Shown: positions 31,615-41,115 of the stretch, piece by piece
Position numbering within the stretch: the first letter of the stretch is position 1
How the letters are laid out: each line of letters opens with the position of its first letter
Assembly (NCBI RefSeq): GCF_019219065.1
Contig: NZ_JAHUWK010000006.1
Location: 248,001 to 312,000, forward strand
DNA length: 64,000 nt
Direction of reading: 5' to 3'
From: Duganella sp. sic0402
Lineage (GTDB): Bacteria > Pseudomonadota > Gammaproteobacteria > Burkholderiales > Burkholderiaceae_D
Notes under the pieces: model-generated
The model's input: only the letters and a program-made list of their open reading frames with translations
Told to the model about the DNA's origin: nothing
Database searches by the model: none
Translations under genes and position numbers: made by a program

Positions 31615-34600
31615 CTAGGCCACCTCGCGCAGCGAGTGCTCCTCTTCGGCGTGGCCGCGCTTGAACCAGCGGGCGGCGCGGCGGCCCCAGTTGTCGAGGT
31701 AGGTGTAAGCCACCGGCACCACCACCAGCGTCAGCAGGGTGGAGGTGATCACGCCGCCGATCACCGCACGGCCCATCGGCGCCTGCGTCTCGCCGCCTTC
31801 GCCCATGCCAATCGCCATCGGCAGCATGCCGAACACCATCGCCAGCGTGGTCATCAGGATAGGCCGTAGCCGCACCTGGCCAGCGTTCATGATGGCTTCC
31901 AGCTGGCCCTGGCCTTGTTGCTGCGCGTGGTTGGTGAAGTCGACCAGCAGGATCGCGTTCTTGGTCACCAGGCCCATCAGCATGATGAAGCCGATCACCG
32001 AGAAGATGTTCAGCGTGCTGCCGGTCACCAGCAGCGCCACCAGCACGCCGATCAGCGACAGCGGCAGCGACATCATGATCGCCACCGGCTGCAGGAAGCT
32101 GCCGAACTGCGAGGCCAGCACCAGGTAGATGAAGATCACCGCGATGCCCAGTGCGATCATGGCCGAGGTCATCGACGCCTGCATTTCCTGCGCATTGCCG
32201 CCGACATCGAAACGCACGCCAGCCGGCAGCTCGATTTCCTTCATGGCCTTCTTCACGTCGCTGTCGACGTCGCCGCCCGGACGGCCTTCGGTACTGGCAT
32301 ACACCGCCACCCGCCGCTGCAGCGCCTGGCGCTTCAGCACCTGCGGGCTGAACGCCGGCACGAATTCCACTACCTGGCGCAGCGGCACCATGATCGGCCG
32401 GCCGTCCGGCCCCGGCTTGCTGGATGCCAGCGACAGGTCGGCCAGGTCGGTTACCTTCTGCCGGCCCGACTTCGGCAGCTGCACATTGACTTCGTAGTTC
32501 TGGCCATCGGCGGCCAGGAAGTGCGAGGTGGTGTCACCCGCCACGAAAGGCCGCAGCGCGTTGCCGATCTGCTGCGTGGTCAGTCCCAGGTCGCTGGCCA
32601 GTTCGTTGTTGATCTTGATATTGGTCGACGGATTGGCGCCTTCCTGGCTGTATTCCAGGTCGGCGACGCCCTTGATCTTGCGCATCTTGTCCATCAGCCG
32701 GTGCGCCACGTCATCCAGCTTGGCTTCGTCGGTGCCAAGGATGGCGATGAAGATCGGTTTCTGGCCCATGCTGAGCGTGATGCCGGCAATCTGGTTCAGG
32801 CGCGCGCGGATCGCCGCCTCCATCTGCTGCTGGCTGCGGCGCTTGTGATGCTGGCGGTCCAGCAGCTTCATGTCCAGCTGCGCGGTGTTGCGGCCATCCC
32901 AGGTGCCGACCACGGTAATCACGCTGGCGATTTCCGGGAATTCCTTGAGCGCCGCTTCCACCTGGTGGATCTTGTTGTCGGTGTATTCCAGGCTGGAGCC
33001 GACCGGCGTCTTGATCATGAAATGCACCCAGCCGTTATCCTGCTCCGGCATCATCTCGCCGCCGATTTTCGGCACCAGCAGGATGCTGCCGGCGAACAGC
33101 GCAAAGGCCAGCAGCAGCGTCATCTTTTTCCAGCGCAGCGCCAGCGCCAGCACCTTGCCGTAGACCACGTGCAGCCATTCGACGCCGCCTTCCAGCCAGT
33201 GCATCACGCGGCCCAGCCACGGCAGGTATTTGAAGCGGTCCTGTTCAGGATCGGGCCACACCGAGGACAGCATCGGGTCCAGCGTAAACGAGACGAACAG
33301 CGACACCAGCACCGCCACCGCCACCGTAATCCCGAACTGCAGGAAGAAGCGGCCGATGATGCCGTCCATGAAGGCCACCGGTATGAACACCGCCACAATC
33401 GCGAAGGTGGTGGCCATTACCGCCAGGCCGATTTCATTGGTGCCGTCTGCGGCCGCCTTGCGGTGGTTCTTGCCCATGCCGAGGTGGCGCACGATGTTCT
33501 CGCGCACCACGATGGCGTCGTCGATCAGCAGGCCGATGCACAGCGACAGCGCCATCAAGGTCAGGAAGTTCAGCGTGAAGCCGAAGGCCTTCATGGCGAT
33601 GAAGCTGGCCAGCACCGAGATCGGCAGCGTCAGGCCGGTGATGATGGTCGAGCGCCACGAGTGCAGGAAGAAGAACACGATCACCATGGTCAGCACCGCG
33701 CCTTCGATGATGGTCTTTTTGACGTTGTCCAGCTGCGCCTGTACCTTGACCGATTCGTCGTTCAGCACCTCGACCTTGATATCTGCCGGCAGCGTTTTCT
33801 TCAAATCGGCGGCCACCTGCTGGATGCGCCGGCCGACTTCGACCACATTGGCGTCCTGCACCTTGGTGATGTCCAGCGTGACCGAACGCACGCCGTCGAT
33901 GCGCGAGATCGACAGCTCCTCCTGCGCGCCGTCTTCCACTGTCGCCACCTGTTCCAGGTAGACCGGGCCGTTGGCGCGGCGCGCCACGATGATCTTGTTG
34001 AAGTCGCGCGGGTCTTTCATCTTGCCTTCGACGCGCACCAGCCGCTCGCTGGCGCCGTAGCTGATGAAGCCGGCCGGCAGGTTGGTGTTGGTGTTCTGGA
34101 TCGCGGCCAGCACCTCGTCCACGCCGACCGCCTGCGCGGTCAGGTCGTTGGGGCGCAGCTGGATCAGGATCTGGCGCGCCGCCATGCCGTTGACGCGCAC
34201 CTGGCCGACGCCGGCCACGCCCTGGAAGCGCTTGGCGATAATCTGGTCGGCCATGGTCGACAGGTCGCGCAGCGAGTGCTCGCTGGCGGTCAGGCCGATG
34301 GTGGCGATGGGCTGCGCGTTCTCGCCCTCGAAGCGGACGATGAACGGGTCCTTGGCTTCGCGCGGGAAGCGCGGCCGCACCTGCGCCACCTTGTCGCGCA
34401 AGTCCTGCATGGCGCGGTCCATATCGGTCGACAGTTCAAAGTCGACATAGACGCCGGCGCGGCCTTCCCACGAGTTGGCGCGCAGCGTCTTGATGCCGCT
34501 GACGGTGTTGACCGCTTCCTCGATCGGGCGGGTAATATCGTTTTCCACCGCCTCCGGCGAGGCGCCCGGATACTGCACTTCGATGGCGGCGCCGGGAATG

Positions 34601-34722
34601 TCGACATTGGGCATGGCTTCCAGCCCCAGGCCGCGGTACGAGAACAGGCCCAGCACCATCAGCGCCACCATCACCATGGTGGCGAAGACCGGATTCTGGA
34701 TGCTGACTTTAGTGATCCACAT
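31615..34722 (-). CDS. RND-family (HAE1) multidrug efflux permease
   Basis: The 1035-residue inner-membrane pump has the RND layout: helix 1, a large periplasmic loop (VQYPGASPEAVENDITRPIEEAVN), a block of six helices with the proton-relay Asp pair in GLLIDDAIVVRENIVRHL, a second periplasmic loop and six more helices ending in RPILMTTLAMVFGMLPMAIG. Such pumps expel drugs, solvents or metabolites using proton flow. It works with the adaptor gene just upstream. No outer-membrane channel gene lies next to it, so a general TolC-type channel is presumably used. Confidence 0.93.
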   Translation of the reverse strand: MWITKVSIQNPVFATMVMVALMVLGLFSYRGLGLEAMPNVDIPGAAIEVQYPGASPEAVENDITRPIEEAVNTVSGIKTLRANSWEGRAGVYVDFELSTDMDRAMQDLRDKVAQVRPRFPREAKDPFIVRFEGENAQPIATIGLTASEHSLRDLSTMADQIIAKRFQGVAGVGQVRVNGMAARQILIQLRPNDLTAQAVGVDEVLAAIQNTNTNLPAGFISYGASERLVRVEGKMKDPRDFNKIIVARRANGPVYLEQVATVEDGAQEELSISRIDGVRSVTLDITKVQDANVVEVGRRIQQVAADLKKTLPADIKVEVLNDESVKVQAQLDNVKKTIIEGAVLTMVIVFFFLHSWRSTIITGLTLPISVLASFIAMKAFGFTLNFLTLMALSLCIGLLIDDAIVVRENIVRHLGMGKNHRKAAADGTNEIGLAVMATTFAIVAVFIPVAFMDGIIGRFFLQFGITVAVAVLVSLFVSFTLDPMLSSVWPDPEQDRFKYLPWLGRVMHWLEGGVEWLHVVYGKVLALALRWKKMTLLLAFALFAGSILLVPKIGGEMMPEQDNGWVHFMIKTPVGSSLEYTDNKIHQVEAALKEFPEIASVITVVGTWDGRNTAQLDMKLLDRQHHKRRSQQQMEAAIRARLNQIAGITLSMGQKPIFIAILGTDEAKLDDVAHRLMDKMRKIKGVADLEYSQEGANPSTNIKINNELASDLGLTTQQIGNALRPFVAGDTTSHFLAADGQNYEVNVQLPKSGRQKVTDLADLSLASSKPGPDGRPIMVPLRQVVEFVPAFSPQVLKRQALQRRVAVYASTEGRPGGDVDSDVKKAMKEIELPAGVRFDVGGNAQEMQASMTSAMIALGIAVIFIYLVLASQFGSFLQPVAIMMSLPLSLIGVLVALLVTGSTLNIFSVIGFIMLMGLVTKNAILLVDFTNHAQQQGQGQLEAIMNAGQVRLRPILMTTLAMVFGMLPMAIGMGEGGETQAPMGRAVIGGVITSTLLTLVVVPVAYTYLDNWGRRAARWFKRGHAEEEHSLREVA

Positions 34723-34724
34723 GC

Positions 34725-35936
34725 TCAGCCCTTCGACGGTTCAACGGCTTTGGCCTGCGCCGACGGCGGCAGCTTGACGGCGGCGCCGGGCTTCAGGCTG
34801 TCCAGCCGCGAGACGATGACGTGCGCGCCTTGCGTCAGCCCTTCGCTGACTTCGGCGTAGCCCTCGTCCTCGTTGCGCAGCCCGACCTTGACCGGCTGCG
34901 CCACCAGCTTGCCCTGTTCGACTTTGTAGACAATCGGCCGGCCCTGCTTGTCATTGCGCAGTGCGGCCAGCGGCACTATCGGCGCGACCGCCGAACGGTC
35001 GGTGACGATGCTGCCCTTGGCGAACATGCCGGCGCGCAGCGCGCTGTCTTCGTTCTTCACGGCGATGTAGACCAGCATGGCGCGCGAGCCGGCTTCGGTG
35101 GACGGGTTGATGCGCGCCACCTGGCCGTGGAAATCGCGTTGCGCAAAGCCGTCAACGCGGAACTTCACATCCTGGCCGACTTTCACGCGCGGGATTTCCG
35201 AGGCCGGCACCTGCGCTTCCAGGATCAGTTGCGACAGGTTGACGATGCTGTACACCGGCATGTCCAGCGCCAGCTTTTCACCGGCCTGCACATGGCGCTT
35301 GCTGACCACACCGTCGATCGGCGCCTTGATCACGCCATCGTTGAGCGCAATCCGCGCCAGCTCGACCATGGCCGACGCCGACTTGACGTTGGCGCGCGCC
35401 AGGTCGACCGTGTTCTGCGTTGCGTCATAGGCGTTTTGCGAGATGTATTTCTGGCTCAGCAGCGCCTGGCTGTTGGCTGCGTTTTTGCTGGCCATGGCCA
35501 GCTTGGCCTGCGCTTCGTCCAGCATGGCGTGCTGCTGTTGCAGGCGCGCGCGCAGGTCGGCCTGGTCGATGCGCGCCAGCACCTGGCCGGCTTGCACCGC
35601 CATGCCTTCCTGTAGCGTGGTGGCTTCCACCACGCCAGAGACTTTGGACTTGATCGTGGCGGAACTCAGTGGCGCCAGCGAGCCGGAAAAGGGCAGGCTG
35701 ACCGCCAGCGAACGGGCGTCGACGGCGGCAATGTCGCCGCTCGATAATTCAAAGACATCCTTTTTCTCAGCTGCTGCAGCAGCAGGGGCAGAGGTTGGGG
35801 CGGACGCAGGCTTGCTGCGGAGCACAGTCCAGCTACCACCGGCAATGGCCACCACCACCAGCGCGGCGGCCGGCAGGCGCCAGCGCGGGGCGCGCGTGGT
35901 CGGGTGCGAGATAGGGGGTAAAGTTTCCAGTTTCAT
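34725..35936 (-). CDS. RND efflux periplasmic adaptor (membrane-fusion protein)
   Basis: The 403-residue adaptor has an N-terminal membrane anchor (LPAAALVVVAIAGGSW, about 20-37), a barrel-sandwich/lipoyl half-motif (VSGVVEATTLQEGMAVQAGQVLARID), a helical hairpin (about 130-190), the second half-motif (APIDGVVSKRHVQAGEKL), a beta-barrel and a membrane-proximal domain. It links the inner-membrane pump to an outer-membrane channel. It is 2 bases upstream of the permease gene and heads the two-gene operon. Confidence 0.93.
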   Translation of the reverse strand: MKLETLPPISHPTTRAPRWRLPAAALVVVAIAGGSWTVLRSKPASAPTSAPAAAAAEKKDVFELSSGDIAAVDARSLAVSLPFSGSLAPLSSATIKSKVSGVVEATTLQEGMAVQAGQVLARIDQADLRARLQQQHAMLDEAQAKLAMASKNAANSQALLSQKYISQNAYDATQNTVDLARANVKSASAMVELARIALNDGVIKAPIDGVVSKRHVQAGEKLALDMPVYSIVNLSQLILEAQVPASEIPRVKVGQDVKFRVDGFAQRDFHGQVARINPSTEAGSRAMLVYIAVKNEDSALRAGMFAKGSIVTDRSAVAPIVPLAALRNDKQGRPIVYKVEQGKLVAQPVKVGLRNEDEGYAEVSEGLTQGAHVIVSRLDSLKPGAAVKLPPSAQAKAVEPSKG

Positions 35937-36051
35937 ATCGTTTTTCTAGCCTGAAGGGATGCGCATGGTGACACTTTAGGAAGTTCCAAGCGTCACGGCC
36001 AGAGAAATGCGATAGTCGGCGCAAAACCGCGCCTGAAGTGTAGAAAACAGG

Positions 36052-36125
36052 TGTCGTTCCGGCGCAGGCCGGAACCTATAGAACGTGTGCGGGACTTTCT
36101 ATGGATGCTGGCCTGCGCCGGCATG
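36052..36125. repeat. Palindromic repeat (REP-like) overlapping the end of the endonuclease-like gene
   Basis: GTTCCGGCGCAGGCCGGAAC and, about 45 bases on, GGCCTGCGCCGGCAT form two hairpins that are also complementary to each other. The form matches the element at 31541-31612. The second half supplies the last few codons and the stop (36099) of the 36099-37100 gene. Confidence 0.7.
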
Positions 36126-37100
36126 GCGGGGGGCGAGGCGCAGCGTCACCAGCACTTGCCCGTGGTCGGAGGCGGCCGGCGTGCTGTCGACCAGGTGCTG
36201 GTTGAGGTAGGCCACATCGACCACCTCGCCGATGGCGTGGCGCGAGGCGGGATGGAATTCCTCGGACACCAGCACATGGTCGATGGTGGCGTGGCGGCCG
36301 TCATGGGCGATGGTGTAGCCGGCGTCGCGGCGTCGCTCGCGGCCGGACTGGATCTGGCGGCAGTCGAACAATTGGCCGTGCAATTCCTCGCCCGGCTCGC
36401 AGGCCGCGCCGGCGCCCATGACGATGTGGGTGGTGACCGCGTCCACGGTATCGTTGAAATCGCCCAGCACGATGCGCGGACGGCGCTGCACCTTGTCCAT
36501 TGCGCTCAGCAGCGCGCGCAGCGCCACCGCCTCGGTGCCACGACGGATCAGCGAGCGCAGATTGGCCTGGGCGTGCAGCATCGGCGCATCGCCGGCGTCG
36601 CCCGGCTGGTAGTCGGGACGCTTGGATTTGAGGTGGACCACGATCACGTCAACGATGCGCTCATTCGGCAGCACGATCTGCGCGTGCAGCGGCGCACGTG
36701 CGAAACGGTCGGCGTCGCGGCTGCCGTCGGGCAGCGCCACGCCATCCGGAAACATGATGTAGGCCTGCGGCGGCGCGGCCAGTGGCAGGCGCGAGATCAG
36801 CGCCAGTTCCGGCGTCACGCGCGGCAGGCCGGTGGCTGGATCGGCGGGCGGCTCGAAGCCGGCCAGCGTCGCCTCGCGATAGCGGACGCTGCGCGCCAGC
36901 ACGTCGCGCAGCGCGGCCAGCGAGAAAATTTCCTGCAAGCCGATGACGTCGGCGTCCAGCTGGTCCAGCTGTTGCGCCGTCCAGTCGACCTTCGCTTGAT
37001 ACTCCGCCTCGGTCAGCGGCGCCAGATTGTCGTACAATTTCGCCCCAGGCTGGGAAAGATTGCAAACATTGAAAGTGGCAAAGCGAATTTCCTGCTGCAT
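36099..37100 (-). CDS. Endonuclease/exonuclease/phosphatase-family protein
   Basis: The 333-residue product starts at MQQEIRFATFNVCNL and shows the EEP metal-dependent fold: LDADVIGLQEIFSL with the catalytic Glu, VIVVHLKSKR, RIVLGDFNDTVDAV with the Asp/Asn pair, and ATIDHVLVSEEF carrying the terminal Asp-His. Family members are nucleases, sphingomyelinases or phosphoinositide phosphatases; the substrate is unknown. There is no signal peptide. A longer upstream frame covers the divergent ybaK promoter and was not used. Its C-terminus runs into a palindromic repeat. Confidence 0.85.
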   Translation of the reverse strand: MQQEIRFATFNVCNLSQPGAKLYDNLAPLTEAEYQAKVDWTAQQLDQLDADVIGLQEIFSLAALRDVLARSVRYREATLAGFEPPADPATGLPRVTPELALISRLPLAAPPQAYIMFPDGVALPDGSRDADRFARAPLHAQIVLPNERIVDVIVVHLKSKRPDYQPGDAGDAPMLHAQANLRSLIRRGTEAVALRALLSAMDKVQRRPRIVLGDFNDTVDAVTTHIVMGAGAACEPGEELHGQLFDCRQIQSGRERRRDAGYTIAHDGRHATIDHVLVSEEFHPASRHAIGEVVDVAYLNQHLVDSTPAASDHGQVLVTLRLAPRHAGAGQHP

Positions 37101-37122
37101 AATGGACAACTCCGATCTCACC

Positions 37123-37614
37123 ATGGCTAAAAAAGAGCATATTTCCGAAACCCCTGCCACCCAGATGCTGCGCAAGCACAAGGTCGCCTTCACCGAGCAC
37201 CCGTACAACTACGAGGAACACGGCGGCACCAGCGTGTCCTCGCGCGAGCTGGGCGTCGACGAGCATCACGTGGTCAAGACGCTGGTGATGCAGGACGAAG
37301 CCGCCAAGCCTTTAATTGTGCTGATGCACGGCAATTGCAAGGTCTCGACCAAGAATCTGGCGCGTAACATCGGCTGCAAGTCGGTCGAACCATGCAAGCC
37401 GGAAGTGGCGACGCGCCACAGCGGCTACATGATCGGCGGCACCTCGCCATTCGGCACCAAGAAGGCCATGCCGGTGTATGTAGAGGATAGCATTCTTGCG
37501 CTGGAAACGATTTATATCAATGGCGGTAGGCGTGGCTACCTGGTTGGCATCCAGCCGCAGGTGCTCACCGAGCTGCTCAACGCCAAGGCGGTACATTGCG
37601 CACTGGCGGAGTAA
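37123..37614 (+). CDS. ybaK: Cys-tRNA(Pro)/aminoacyl-tRNA deacylase (YbaK/EbsC type)
   Basis: The 163-residue product belongs to the YbaK trans-editing family that hydrolyses Cys-tRNA(Pro): TPATQMLRKHKVAFTEHPYNY, then KTLVMQDEAAKPLIVLMHGNCKVSTKNLAR and GYMIGGTSPFGTKKAMPVYVE with the conserved GGxSPFG loop. The start is unclear: ATGs at 37102 and 37123 are both possible and neither has a strong ribosome site. It is divergent from the EEP gene. Confidence 0.9.
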   Translation: MAKKEHISETPATQMLRKHKVAFTEHPYNYEEHGGTSVSSRELGVDEHHVVKTLVMQDEAAKPLIVLMHGNCKVSTKNLARNIGCKSVEPCKPEVATRHSGYMIGGTSPFGTKKAMPVYVEDSILALETIYINGGRRGYLVGIQPQVLTELLNAKAVHCALAE

Positions 37615-37669
37615 GGCTGTATATTCAGCGGCTGCCCTGATGGGCCTATGACAATAATTTGAGGAAAAG

Positions 37670-38296
37670 ATGAATACAGTTTGGATGACCGTGGCCGCCT
37701 ACCTGATCGGTTCGATCTCGTTTGCCGTTGTCAGCAGCAAGTTGTTCGGCCTGGCCGACCCCCGCACCTATGGCTCGAAAAACCCCGGCGCCACCAATGT
37801 GTTGCGCAGTGGCAATAAAGCCGCCGCCATCGCCACGCTGATCGGCGACGCCGTCAAAGGCTGGCTGGCGGTGTGGCTGGCGATTCATTTCCAGGAACGT
37901 CTGCAGATCGGCGATCCAACCATCGCGCTGGTGGCGATTGCGGTATTCCTGGGCCACCTGTGGCCGGTATTTTTCCGCTTTGTGGGCGGCAAGGGCGTGG
38001 CGACGGCGGCCGGTGTGCTGCTGGGCTTGAATGTTTGGCTGGGCGTCGCCACCTTGGTGACGTGGGCCGTGGTGGCGTTCGCCTTCCGCTATTCGTCGCT
38101 GGCGGCCCTGGTGGCGGCGGTGTTCGCACCGTTCTATTATGGTTTATTGTTTGGCGTGGAGCCGCAGCTGGCCGCCGTGTTCATCATGAGCGTGCTGTTG
38201 GTATTCCGTCACAGCGGCAACATCGCGAAGCTGATCGCCGGCAAGGAAAGCCGCATCGGCAGCAAATCGAAAGGCACCCATGGCAACTCCCATTAA
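37670..38296 (+). CDS. plsY: Acyl-phosphate glycerol-3-phosphate acyltransferase
   Basis: The 208-residue membrane enzyme makes lysophosphatidic acid from acyl-phosphate, the first step of phospholipid synthesis. The three PlsY motifs are visible: [39 protein letters not shown] and a late [18 protein letters not shown]. Ribosome site TTGAGGA precedes the start. It overlaps the next gene by 17 bases. Confidence 0.95.
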   Translation: MNTVWMTVAAYLIGSISFAVVSSKLFGLADPRTYGSKNPGATNVLRSGNKAAAIATLIGDAVKGWLAVWLAIHFQERLQIGDPTIALVAIAVFLGHLWPVFFRFVGGKGVATAAGVLLGLNVWLGVATLVTWAVVAFAFRYSSLAALVAAVFAPFYYGLLFGVEPQLAAVFIMSVLLVFRHSGNIAKLIAGKESRIGSKSKGTHGNSH

Positions 38297-38930
38297 AATT
38301 GATTTTGTCTCCGACGTTTCGTGCCCCTGGTGCGCGATCGGCCTGAAGTCGCTCGACAAGGCGCTGGCCGCGATCGGCGATGAAGCCGAGGTCGACATCC
38401 ATTTCCAGCCGTTCGAGCTGAACGCGGCCATGCCGCCGGAAGGCCAGGACATCGGCGAGCACCTGACCGAGAAATACGGCTCCAGCCCGGAACAGCAGCA
38501 ACAGGCGCGCGAGATGATACGCGCGCGCGGCGCCGATGTCGGCTTCGACTTCGCGATGGACAAGCGCGGCCGCATCTACAACACCTTCGACGCGCACCGC
38601 CTGCTGCACTGGGCCGGCCTGGAAGGCAAGCAGAAAGCGCTGAAGGAAGCGCTGTTCAAGGCTTACTTCACGCAGGGGCTGGACCCGAGTGCGCATGAGG
38701 TGCTGATCTACGTGGCCGGCGAAGTGGGGCTGGACAAGGACGCGGCGCGCAAGGTGCTGCATTCCAATGAATACGCGGGCGAGGTGCGCCAGGCCGAGGA
38801 ATTCTTCCACCGCCACGGCATCAATTCGGTGCCGGCCGTGATCATCAACGAGCGCCATCTGATCTCCGGCGGCCAGCCGGCCGAGGTGTTTGAGAAAGTG
38901 CTGCGCGAGATTATGGCCAAATCGGCATAA
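38280..38930 (+). CDS. DsbA-family (FrnE-like) thioredoxin-fold oxidoreductase
   Basis: The 216-residue cytoplasmic protein begins with the redox motif in [18 protein letters not shown] and has the helical insertion and C-terminal cis-Pro region ([23 protein letters not shown]) of the FrnE/2-hydroxychromene-2-carboxylate isomerase group. It has no signal peptide, so it works in the cytoplasm, perhaps as a disulfide isomerase. Its start overlaps plsY. Confidence 0.9.
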   Translation: MATPIKIDFVSDVSCPWCAIGLKSLDKALAAIGDEAEVDIHFQPFELNAAMPPEGQDIGEHLTEKYGSSPEQQQQAREMIRARGADVGFDFAMDKRGRIYNTFDAHRLLHWAGLEGKQKALKEALFKAYFTQGLDPSAHEVLIYVAGEVGLDKDAARKVLHSNEYAGEVRQAEEFFHRHGINSVPAVIINERHLISGGQPAEVFEKVLREIMAKSA

Positions 38931-39020
38931 AAGTACCGGTTGCGGGGGCGCAAGCGCTCCCATGGATCTTGTTTTGCGATAAACTCCCTGGGTAAAAGTT
39001 GTAACTACTCAGGGAGGCCC

Positions 39021-40070
39021 ATGCTGGCCGAAGAAAAAGTATATACGCTGATCACCGCCAATTCGCAGGCCGACCAGTTTCGTCTGGCCGCGCTGCACCG
39101 CTATCACATTCTCGATACCCCCGCCTGCGAAGATTTCAGCTTCCTCACCGAGCTGGCCGCCAAAATCTGCGAGGCGCCGTACGCCTTCATTTCCCTGGTG
39201 GACGCCGAACGGGTCTGGATCAAGTCCTGCGCCGGTATGCAGATGGGCGAGCTGCCGCGCGGCGAGAGCTACTGCGCGCTGGCGGTGCTGGGCGACGCCG
39301 CCACCGAAATTCCCGACCTGACGCTGGACCCGCGCACCGCCCACATGCCGCTGACCGTGGGCGAGCCGCATATGCGCATGTACAGCAGCGTGGCGCTGAC
39401 CTCGTCGGACGGCTTTGCCATTGGCACCCTGTGCGTGCTGGATATCAAGCCGGGCCGCCTCAGCGACGACAAGCGCGCCATGCTGGGCAAGCTGGCGCGC
39501 CAGGTAATGGCGCTGATCGAACTGCGCGCCAACGAAAAAACACTGGAAGCCACAGTGCGCGAACTGGAACTGCTGGCCACCACCGACGAGCTGACCGGCC
39601 TGCACAACCGTCGCTCTCTGCTGCACCGGCTGAAGTTTGAAGTGGCGCGTGCGCGGCGTTTCCGTTCGCCGTTGTCGGCGGTGATGATCGATCTCGATCA
39701 CTTCAAGAAAATCAATGATGACCACGGCCATGCGGTCGGCGACCAGGTGCTGACCACGCTGGGCAAGCTGCTGCGTGAGAATGTGCGGGTGATCGACGTT
39801 CCCGGCCGCTATGGCGGCGAGGAACTGTGCGTGATCCTGCCGAACACGCCGCTGGAAGGCGCGTGCAAATTCGCCGAAACGCTGCGCGCCAAGATCGAAG
39901 CGCAAATCCATTACGCCAGCGGGCGGCCACTGCACGTGACCGCCAGCCTGGGTATCGGCGTGTTCGACCACATGGACGTGAACGATATCGAAAGCCTGCT
40001 GCGCCAGGCCGACGCCGCGCTGTACCGCGCCAAGCACGGTGGCCGTAACCGTGTCGAGTGCGGAACCTGA
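39021..40070 (+). CDS. Diguanylate cyclase with N-terminal GAF domain
   Basis: The 349-residue protein begins MLAEEKVYTLITANSQADQF behind CAGGGAGG. Residues about 30-175 form a GAF sensor (AFISLVDAERVWIKSCAGM, RGESYCALAVL) and about 190-345 a GGDEF domain with intact active site YGGEELCVILP and helix DELTGLHNRRSL. It should make cyclic di-GMP. No membrane segment is present, so the signal is cytoplasmic. The enzyme opens a run of four closely spaced genes. Confidence 0.93.
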   Translation: MLAEEKVYTLITANSQADQFRLAALHRYHILDTPACEDFSFLTELAAKICEAPYAFISLVDAERVWIKSCAGMQMGELPRGESYCALAVLGDAATEIPDLTLDPRTAHMPLTVGEPHMRMYSSVALTSSDGFAIGTLCVLDIKPGRLSDDKRAMLGKLARQVMALIELRANEKTLEATVRELELLATTDELTGLHNRRSLLHRLKFEVARARRFRSPLSAVMIDLDHFKKINDDHGHAVGDQVLTTLGKLLRENVRVIDVPGRYGGEELCVILPNTPLEGACKFAETLRAKIEAQIHYASGRPLHVTASLGIGVFDHMDVNDIESLLRQADAALYRAKHGGRNRVECGT

Positions 40071-40084
40071 ACAGGGAGATTGCC

Positions 40085-40375
40085 ATGCCCACCGCCAGCT
40101 GGAATGGTGTCGTCATCGCCGAGGCGAGCGACGACCAAGTCGAAATTGTCGAGAACAACGTCTACTTCCCGCCGTCGAGCGTGAAGCGGGAATACCTGCA
40201 ACCCAGCGACCACACCTCGCGCTGCCCGTGGAAAGGGCTGGCCAGCTATTACACGCTGAACGTCAACGGCAAGCTGAATGAAAACGCCGCCTGGTACTAT
40301 CCGGAGCCATCGGAAAAGGCGGCGCAGATCAAGGACCATATCGCCTTCTGGCGCGGCGTCGAGGTGCAGCGCTAG
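40085..40375 (+). CDS. DUF427-domain protein
   Basis: The 96-residue product shows the DUF427 pattern: VVIAEASDDQVEIVENNVYFPPSSV, HTSRCPWKGLASYYTL and NAAWYYPEPSEKAAQIKDHIAFW. The family is widespread and of unknown function, and the Cys-Pro-Trp-Lys-Gly motif is characteristic. It starts at ATG 40085 behind CAGGGAG and overlaps the following ATPase gene by one base. Confidence 0.9.
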   Translation: MPTASWNGVVIAEASDDQVEIVENNVYFPPSSVKREYLQPSDHTSRCPWKGLASYYTLNVNGKLNENAAWYYPEPSEKAAQIKDHIAFWRGVEVQR

Positions 40376-41115
40376 TGGGCTTGCTGGCCAAGCCCTACCT
40401 GCAAAGAATCACCGCGCTGTTCGGCGATGATGTCGACTGGGAGCGCCATCCGTACCGCGTGCCGGCGGTGCGCGATTTATCGACGCTGGATTTTCATCCG
40501 GACGTGACCTTCTTCATCGGCGAGAACGGCGCCGGCAAGTCGACCTTGCTGGAAGCGATCGCGCTGGCGCTGGGCTTCAGCATTGATGGCGGCAGCCGCA
40601 GTGTCAGCAATCTGAATACCGCGCAGGAGCAGGCGCCGCTGTTCCAGTCGCTGCGGCTGTCGAAGAGCTTCAAGACGCCGCGCGACCGCTATTTCTTCCG
40701 TGCAGAGAGCTTCCACAACGTCGCCACGCGCATGGATGAATATCACGAACGCAGCGCCGCGAGCTACAACTCGCTGCACGCCCGCTCGCATGGCGAGGCA
40801 TTCATGTCGGTGCTGCTGGACACCTTTCGCGGCAACGGCCTGTATCTGCTGGACGAGCCGGAGGCGGCGCTGTCGCCCAACCGGCAGCTGGCGGCGCTGA
40901 GCGTGATCCATCAGCTGGTGCAGCAGGATTCGCAATTCATCATCGCCACCCACTCGCCGATTTTGCTGGCTTACCCCAACGCCAAAATCCTGCTGTTCGA
41001 CGGCACCGGCATGACCGAAGTGGCGTATGAAGACACCGAGCATTATGCCATCACGCGCGATTTTCTCAATCACTATCCCAGGCGGCTGCAACAGCTGCTA
41101 GATCCGAATGGATAA
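40375..41115 (+). CDS. AAA ATPase (RecF/SMC-like ABC fold)
   Basis: The 246-residue product has Walker A in FFIGENGAGKSTLLEAIA and the Walker B/signature LYLLDEPEAALSPNRQ with the H-loop (IIATHSPILLAYPNA). This is the stand-alone ABC-ATPase fold close to the predicted ATPases of the COG3910 group; no membrane partner is encoded next to it. The start is a GTG at 40375 overlapping DUF427, so translation is coupled. The function is unknown. Confidence 0.88.
   Translation: MGLLAKPYLQRITALFGDDVDWERHPYRVPAVRDLSTLDFHPDVTFFIGENGAGKSTLLEAIALALGFSIDGGSRSVSNLNTAQEQAPLFQSLRLSKSFKTPRDRYFFRAESFHNVATRMDEYHERSAASYNSLHARSHGEAFMSVLLDTFRGNGLYLLDEPEAALSPNRQLAALSVIHQLVQQDSQFIIATHSPILLAYPNAKILLFDGTGMTEVAYEDTEHYAITRDFLNHYPRRLQQLLDPNG

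Noticed and set aside
31915..34860. 981-codon open frame on the plus strand opposite the RND permease
   Set aside because: It is a shadow frame caused by GC-rich codon bias. The protein is rich in His, Gln, Arg and Ala with no motif, while the opposite strand is a complete RND pump.
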